38,509 nt of DNA from an uncultured Flavobacteriaceae bacterium (GTDB lineage Bacteria > Bacteroidota > Bacteroidia > Flavobacteriales > Flavobacteriaceae): NCBI GenBank assembly GCA_913020475.1, contig CAJVZM010000004.1:1-38509 (forward strand), given 5' to 3'. The notes below the pieces were generated by a model. That model was given only the letters and a program-made list of their open reading frames with translations. It searched no databases and was not told the DNA's origin. This document shows positions 34,316 through 38,509 of the stretch, piece by piece; position 1 is the first letter of the stretch; every line of letters starts with the position of its first letter. The position numbers and the translations under genes were made by a program.

Positions 34316-36412
34316 CTATCTAACAAAGGCATTAGCAACACCTCCATCAACATTAATAATATTGCCTGTACTTTTGTCTAAAATGGCCAAAAAGGAAAAT
34401 ACTGCATTTGCAATGTCATAGGGTCGGATGATCTGATTCAAAAGATTTCTTTTGGCATAAAAAGCAGGTAACTCCTCCACAGAAATCCCATAAGCTTTTG
34501 CGCGACCTTCTGCCCAATCACCCTCCCAAATTTTACTGCCAATAATTACCCCATCAGGGTTTACAGTATTTACTCGAATACTGTCCGAAGCCAATTCTGT
34601 AGCCAACAGTCTTGACATGTGCATTTGTGCTGCTTTGGCAGAACCATAGGCAACGTTGTTGGGTCCAGAAACCAATCCATTTTTACTTACTATATTAATA
34701 ATGTCCCCACCCTTATTTTGTTTTTTCATAATATTGGCAGCCACTTTTGACAACATGAATTGTCCTTTGACCAATACATCATGAAGTAAATCCCAATCAG
34801 CTTGGGTGGTGTCGGCCAAAGTTTTGGAAATGGCTAGACCAGCACTGTTAACTATAATGTCTATACCACCGAATTGTAAGCAAGCCTCTTTTACTGCTGC
34901 TTCAATACTCTGTATTTTGGTTACATCGCAATGGAAACCTATCGCTTGATCGGAATGGTAGGCTTTGGTAGCTTCATTTAGGTATTCCTTTGAGATATCG
35001 GTAAATAAAACATTTGCTCCCTCTAAAATTAACTTATCGGCAATGGCTCTTCCAATTCCTCCTCCAGATCCAGTGACCAGAGCAACTTTCCTTGAGAGAG
35101 GTTTTTCTTTAGGTTGTCTCTGTAGTTTGGCCTCTTCCAACAACCAGTATTCAATGTCAAATGCCTCTTGGCGTGGTAATGAGGTATATTTTGAAATTGC
35201 TTCTGCACCTCGCATTACATTGATGGCATTGATGTAAAATTCACTTGCAACTCTTGCTGTTTGTTTATTTTTGGCAAAAGTGAACATTCCCACCCCAGGA
35301 TATAAAATAACCACAGGATTGGAGTCCCTTATTACGGGGCTATTCTTGTGCTTACAGGCATCATAATAGTCCTGGTATTCTTTTCGAAACTTCAATATTG
35401 AATTGGATAATTTATCGAAAATATTTTGGTTATCAGATAAATCTTCATCAGGTGATAATTCTAGTATTAATGGTTTAATTTTTGTTCTTAAGAAATGGTC
35501 GGGACAAGAGGTACCCATCGGAGTCAAACGTTCCAAATCATTGGAGTTGATATATTCTAATACTTTATCGTCATCAGTGAAATGACCAATCATGGAGTTT
35601 TCAGAGGAACACAAACCTCTCAAAATAGGAGCCAATTGAGCTGCTTTATTCTTTCTCTCATCGGAGGATAAGCTTTTAATTTTTTCTCCTCCAAATACAC
35701 TTCCATTTTTGGCAATTTGATCCTCAATGTATTGAGAAGCTTCTTCAATCACCTCTAGGCTATTGATATAACACTCATAGGACGTTTCACCCCAAGTAAA
35801 TAGACCATGACTGCCCAAAACAATCCCTTTAATACCTTGGTTTTCATTTAAACAGACTTCCAATTGCAATCCCAAATCGAAACCAGGACGCTGCCATGGA
35901 ACCCATCCCATAGAATCTCCCCAAATTTCTTTAGTAATTTTTTTACTATCTTTTGCTGCTGCAATGGCTATTAAAGCATCTGGGTGTAAATGATCTATAT
36001 GTTTAAAGGGAAGTAACCCATGAAGAGGGGTGTCAATAGAGGGAGCCCTGCTGTCAAGATCATAGATACAATGATTGAAAAGAGCAACCATTTCATCCTC
36101 ATACTCTAAACCACGGTACACTTTTTTTAGATCGTGAAGCCTTTGATTATATAAACCTGCGATGCCATCTCTCTTTAGGGTTCCAATATCACCTCCAGAG
36201 CCTTTAATCCACATAACCTCAACATTTTCTCTGGTTAAAGGGTCCTTTTCCATTACTTTACAACTGGTATTACCCCCTCCGTAGTTGGTAATTCTTAGAT
36301 CGGCTCCTAATATATTTGAACGATACAAAAAAAGTTCTAATTCATTCCCTCGTAATTCTCTAGCTTTTTTATCGTCCCACAGATAATCAACGTGCTTAAA
36401 TTTCTTGACCAT
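34316..36412 (-). CDS. rhaD: Bifunctional rhamnulose-1-phosphate aldolase / short-chain dehydrogenase
   Basis: 698-residue fusion. Residues about 20-400 are a class II aldolase domain (GGGNTSCKV, the zinc site around FKHIDHLHPDALIAIAA, and GIVLGSHGLFTWG) that splits rhamnulose 1-phosphate into DHAP and L-lactaldehyde. Residues about 430-698 are a short-chain dehydrogenase with the NAD motif VTGSGGGIGRA and the catalytic Y-x-x-x-K in YGSAKAA, which would oxidise or reduce the lactaldehyde. This is the known fused enzyme of Bacteroidota and Bacillus-type rhamnose operons. It is the first gene of the three-gene operon. Complete, without stops. Confidence 0.94.
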   Translation of the reverse strand: MVKKFKHVDYLWDDKKARELRGNELELFLYRSNILGADLRITNYGGGNTSCKVMEKDPLTRENVEVMWIKGSGGDIGTLKRDGIAGLYNQRLHDLKKVYRGLEYEDEMVALFNHCIYDLDSRAPSIDTPLHGLLPFKHIDHLHPDALIAIAAAKDSKKITKEIWGDSMGWVPWQRPGFDLGLQLEVCLNENQGIKGIVLGSHGLFTWGETSYECYINSLEVIEEASQYIEDQIAKNGSVFGGEKIKSLSSDERKNKAAQLAPILRGLCSSENSMIGHFTDDDKVLEYINSNDLERLTPMGTSCPDHFLRTKIKPLILELSPDEDLSDNQNIFDKLSNSILKFRKEYQDYYDACKHKNSPVIRDSNPVVILYPGVGMFTFAKNKQTARVASEFYINAINVMRGAEAISKYTSLPRQEAFDIEYWLLEEAKLQRQPKEKPLSRKVALVTGSGGGIGRAIADKLILEGANVLFTDISKEYLNEATKAYHSDQAIGFHCDVTKIQSIEAAVKEACLQFGGIDIIVNSAGLAISKTLADTTQADWDLLHDVLVKGQFMLSKVAANIMKKQNKGGDIINIVSKNGLVSGPNNVAYGSAKAAQMHMSRLLATELASDSIRVNTVNPDGVIIGSKIWEGDWAEGRAKAYGISVEELPAFYAKRNLLNQIIRPYDIANAVFSFLAILDKSTGNIINVDGGVANAFVR

Positions 36413-36480
36413 TTTTTTGGTTTATTTTGCTAATTTATAAATAAGTTAAAGTATATCTTTCCTTATCAATCCTGCTTTTT

Positions 36481-36519
36481 TTAATTAATTATCCTTAATA
36501 ATAAAATTTTATTAATTAA
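36481..36519. repeat. AT-rich inverted repeat upstream of the rhamnose operon
   Basis: TTAATTAAT (36481-36489) and ATTAATTAA (36511-36519) form a 9-base inverted repeat with a 21-base spacer, about 70-105 bases before the aldolase/dehydrogenase start. It could be an operator or simply a result of A/T richness. Confidence 0.3.
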
Positions 36520-36540
36520 TCGAATTTAATAATAATCAAT

Positions 36541-36743
36541 ATGTTGTTTTTAGAAATGATGATCTTTAATCATATATATGTTGAGGATAGTTCTCGAAAA
36601 CCAAAATACATTAAAATTGTTGATTCAATCATTGATAACATCAATGGTCAAAACCTTTCTAAATGAAGAATTTTTTAATTTCAAGAGATATAGTTGAGAA
36701 GACATATAATATTCTCAATATCAAGAGCTTGAAGTTTTTATGA
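36541..36743 (+). pseudogene. Remnant of a GntR-family transcriptional regulator
   Basis: Divergent from the rhamnose operon. An ATG at 36541 opens 41 codons including FNHIYVEDSSRKPKYIKIVD and SIIDNINGQNLSK before a TGA at 36664. This is the first helix region of a GntR winged-helix domain (usually SRVPKYxQIVxSIIxxIxxGxL). After a deletion of roughly 14 codons, a different frame (36675-36740) gives LISRDIVEKTYNILNIKSL, matching the recognition helix (LSRDTVxKAYxxLxxxGLI), and stops at 36741. The sensor domain is not recognisable, and 36744-36860 shows nothing I can identify. It is probably the former regulator of the adjacent operon. Confidence 0.7.
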
Positions 36744-36880
36744 TGCAACCTTTTGCTCCTTAGAGAACTGATACAAATTAAGTAAGAAAATGCGATCAAT
36801 ATATTCCCAAAACCACCAATTGGATAAAATTCACGATAATCTAATAGCTTAGGTTGATAAAAGATTTTTAGAGTAAATCC

Positions 36881-36912
36881 TTTGGGAGGGATAAAAAAGG
36901 ATTTTATATTTG
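36881..36912 (+). promoter_or_regulatory. Promoter of tRNA-Phe, Bacteroidota consensus
   Basis: TTTG at 36881-36884 and TATATTTG at 36905-36912 (TANNTTTG) are separated by 20 bases, the spacing known for Bacteroidota sigma-ABfr/RpoD promoters. The tRNA starts 14 bases later, at 36926. Confidence 0.8.
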
Positions 36913-36925
36913 CACACTTTCAATG

Positions 36926-37001
36926 GGTACCTTAGCTCAGTTGGTAGAGCAAAGGACTGAAAATCCTTGTGTCCCTGGTTCGATTCCTGGAGGTACCACC
37001 A
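36926..37001 (+). tRNA. tRNA-Phe (anticodon GAA)
   Basis: 76-base cloverleaf with encoded CCA. The acceptor GGTACCT (36926-36932) pairs with AGGTACC (36991-36997), followed by discriminator A and CCA. The D stem GCTC/GAGC (36935-36938/36947-36950) is good, and the anticodon stem AAGGA/TCCTT (36952-36956/36964-36968) encloses the loop CTGAAAA with anticodon GAA at 36959-36961. The T arm has TTCGATT, with CCTGG on both sides, leaving one U-U mismatch at 51-63. A decayed copy lies at 30040. Confidence 0.95.
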
Positions 37002-37044
37002 AAATCCTTGATAATCTATTGATTGTCAAGGGTTTATTTTTTTA
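37002..37044 (+). terminator. Terminator after tRNA-Phe
   Basis: AAATCCTTGATAATC (37002-37016) pairs with GATTGTCAAGGGTTT (37021-37035), with two G-U pairs and a 4-base loop, followed by a T-rich tail. It begins right after the CCA. Confidence 0.8.
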
Positions 37045-37363
37045 CTCTGTTTCTACACCACCATGTGTACCATTTAATTGAAAGTGGAACACCACCAAGA
37101 ATAATTTAGTCAATGACCGGTCACTAATAACAAATAGCTTTTGATGGATACTATGAAATTTTGAAATAACACCGAATGAAAAATAATGATAAAATCTTCA
37201 CCACTAGTCTAATTCAAATTAAAAAGAAAAATCAAAGTTTACTCACACCTCACTAATAAAATGAATTCAAATTACTGTAATACCAATCAGACAAAGTTCC
37301 CTATATTTATTATAAAAAATAATTAACTTAGTAAAACAAAGACACTTATCTAGTAAATGATTA
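37045..37363. other. Non-coding stretch with one palindrome
   Basis: About 320 A/T-rich bases between the tRNA-Phe terminator and the cytochrome-type gene. No coding frame or RNA gene is recognisable. The only structure I see is the 10-base palindrome TGACCGGTCA at 37114-37123, which stands out by its G/C-rich centre and could be a protein-binding site. Confidence 0.4.
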
Positions 37364-38509
37364 ATGATGATGGAAAAGATTTTCGCTCTCAATTTTGTTG
37401 CTTGGATTTTTCTCTCATGCTCAATTGAAATTCCCGAAGTAATATCCGACGAGTACAGCGCTTTACCTGAGATAATCGACTTCAATTACCACGTCAAACC
37501 TATACTCTCTGACCGATGTTATCAATGCCACGGGCCCGACGAAAATACTCGAAAGGCAGGACTAAGGCTGGATGTAGAATCCATTGCCTTTTCCAAACTT
37601 GAAAGTGGTAAAAGAGCTTTCAGCCCTGGTAGTTTATACAAAAGTGAAAGTGCTCATAGGATACTACACGATGATCCCGACGTGGTCATGCCACCACCTG
37701 AGGCCAACTTGGCATTGACCAACAGAGAAAAAGCCATCATTTTTAAGTGGATTGAACAAGGAGCAGTATGGAAAGAGCACTGGGCTTTTCTCCCCCCCCA
37801 AAATCAAAATTCTATAACTAATGAGAAGTCTTTCAAAAATCCCATTGATGCTTTTATCAAAAAAAGATTGGAACAAGAAGGTTTAGATTTTTCTCCGAAG
37901 GCTTCCAAATCGATATTAGCAAGAAGGGTTTATCTGGATTTGACAGGATTGCCCCCCTCGGTTATAGAACTGGATGCTTTTCTTAATGACAAAAGCGATA
38001 AGGCGTATGAAAATTTAGTAGACCGACTCCTTAGCACTGATGCCCATGCAGAACGTATGACCCTCGATTGGCTCGACCTCTCTCGCTATGCCGATTCCCA
38101 CGGTTTACACGCCGATGGCAACAGAACCATGTGGCCTTGGAGAGATTGGGTACTTAAAGCCTTTAAGGAAAATATGCCCTATGACCAATTCGTAACCTGG
38201 CAACTTGCAGGAGATCTCCTACCCAAAGCCACCCAAGAACAAAAACTAGCTACTGCTTTCAACAGAAACAGTCCCATGACCGCTGAGGGAGGAGTCATAG
38301 ACGAAGAATGGCGTTTACATTATGTCTTTGACCGAACCGAAACCCTTTCCACTGCTTTTTTGGGTCTCACCGTAGCATGTGCCAAATGCCATGACCATAA
38401 ATTCGATCCGATTTCTCAAAAGGATTATTTCCAGCTAACCGCTTTTTTTAACAACATCAGAGAATTGGGTATGACTGGCGATGATGGAGACTATGGACCC
38501 CTATTGGCA
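37364..38509 (+). CDS. Lipoprotein with planctomycete-type cytochrome c and DUF1549 domains, 3'-truncated by window edge
   Basis: 382 codons are visible, open to the window end. The start is one of three successive ATGs (37364, 37367, 37370) behind a TGA at 37358. A lipoprotein signal ends at FLSCS. A PSCyt1 domain follows with heme motif CYQCH in SDRCYQCHGPDENTRKAGLRLD and a distal VVMPPPEAN (probable Met ligand). A DUF1549 (PSCyt2) domain comes next, with DAFIKKRLEQEGL, ARRVYLDLTGLPPS, LDLSRYADSHG and a second heme-like motif CAKCHDHKFDPIS. A DUF1553 (PSD1) domain is expected beyond the window. These proteins are abundant in Planctomycetes and occur in marine Bacteroidota, often near sulfatase and polysaccharide genes; their reaction is not established. 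Confidence 0.9.
   Translation, partial: MMMEKIFALNFVAWIFLSCSIEIPEVISDEYSALPEIIDFNYHVKPILSDRCYQCHGPDENTRKAGLRLDVESIAFSKLESGKRAFSPGSLYKSESAHRILHDDPDVVMPPPEANLALTNREKAIIFKWIEQGAVWKEHWAFLPPQNQNSITNEKSFKNPIDAFIKKRLEQEGLDFSPKASKSILARRVYLDLTGLPPSVIELDAFLNDKSDKAYENLVDRLLSTDAHAERMTLDWLDLSRYADSHGLHADGNRTMWPWRDWVLKAFKENMPYDQFVTWQLAGDLLPKATQEQKLATAFNRNSPMTAEGGVIDEEWRLHYVFDRTETLSTAFLGLTVACAKCHDHKFDPISQKDYFQLTAFFNNIRELGMTGDDGDYGPLLA

Noticed and set aside
30269-36412. A complete mobile island with integrase
   Set aside because: No integrase, transposase or relaxase is seen between the tRNA copies, and the repeats include promoter sequence, so a classic integrative element is not supported; only the direct-repeat observation is kept.
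37267-37485. Minus-strand 72-codon ORF before the cytochrome-type gene
   Set aside because: It overlaps the signal peptide region of the real gene on the other strand and shows no protein-like features.
1-38509. CRISPR arrays, insertion sequences, rRNA genes, riboswitches
   Set aside because: No regularly spaced repeats, no transposase, no rRNA sequence and no riboswitch consensus were found on reading through the window.

Overview
The window reads as a chromosome segment of a member of the Bacteroidota, most likely a marine Flavobacteriaceae. The support is consistent: low G+C, A-rich start regions without Shine-Dalgarno sequences, Bacteroidota-type promoters (TTTG, about 20 bases, TANNTTTG), a mevalonate pathway pair (class II HMG-CoA reductase plus a GYDIA-type GHMP kinase), and family-specific proteins such as HYC_CC_PP, an SPFK-type PBP2 and a rhamnulose-phosphate aldolase fused to a dehydrogenase. 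The species cannot be read from the sequence.

Layout. 1-869: the 3' two thirds of groEL, then a clear terminator. 927-4710 (minus): a four-gene cysteine-rich metal cassette (HMA/MauE-like membrane protein, HYC_CC_PP protein, TonB-dependent receptor with a Cys pair before its plug, secreted HMA protein), probably for copper. 4906-11907 (plus): purH, then the cell-elongation cluster mreB-mreC-mreD-mrdA-rodA. 11910-15114 (minus): an orphan DppC-type permease and a tail-specific protease. 15243-17401 (plus): surE, a small membrane protein and lpxB, followed by a wrecked comEC. 18099-20008 (minus): a secreted thioredoxin and a POT peptide transporter. 20125-22342 (plus): HMG-CoA reductase and GHMP kinase. 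22339-30009 (minus): a colinear run coaX, barrel protein, TPR protein, lptC, small membrane protein, CNNM/CBS protein and PpiD-like foldase, i.e. envelope and LPS biogenesis plus CoA synthesis.

30040-37001 is the accessory part. A decayed tRNA-Phe copy (with its decayed promoter) lies at one end and an intact tRNA-Phe at the other, in the same orientation. Between them are a secreted NHL-type propeller protein and a three-gene L-rhamnose catabolic operon (aldolase/dehydrogenase fusion, isomerase, kinase). Remnants of what look like its transporter (rhaT-like) and its GntR-type regulator are recognisable in the gaps. After the intact tRNA-Phe the window ends inside a lipoprotein with planctomycete-type cytochrome c and DUF1549 domains.

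The most notable results come from the apparently empty stretches: a comEC pseudogene, a duplicated tRNA-Phe locus, and rhaT-like and GntR remnants. Together they suggest ongoing gene loss. The metal cassette is the best candidate for a little-described system. Recurrent eight-base start/stop overlaps of the form DTGAWTAR in two operons may be a translational-coupling signature. All family assignments are from reading motifs by eye; no database search was run.
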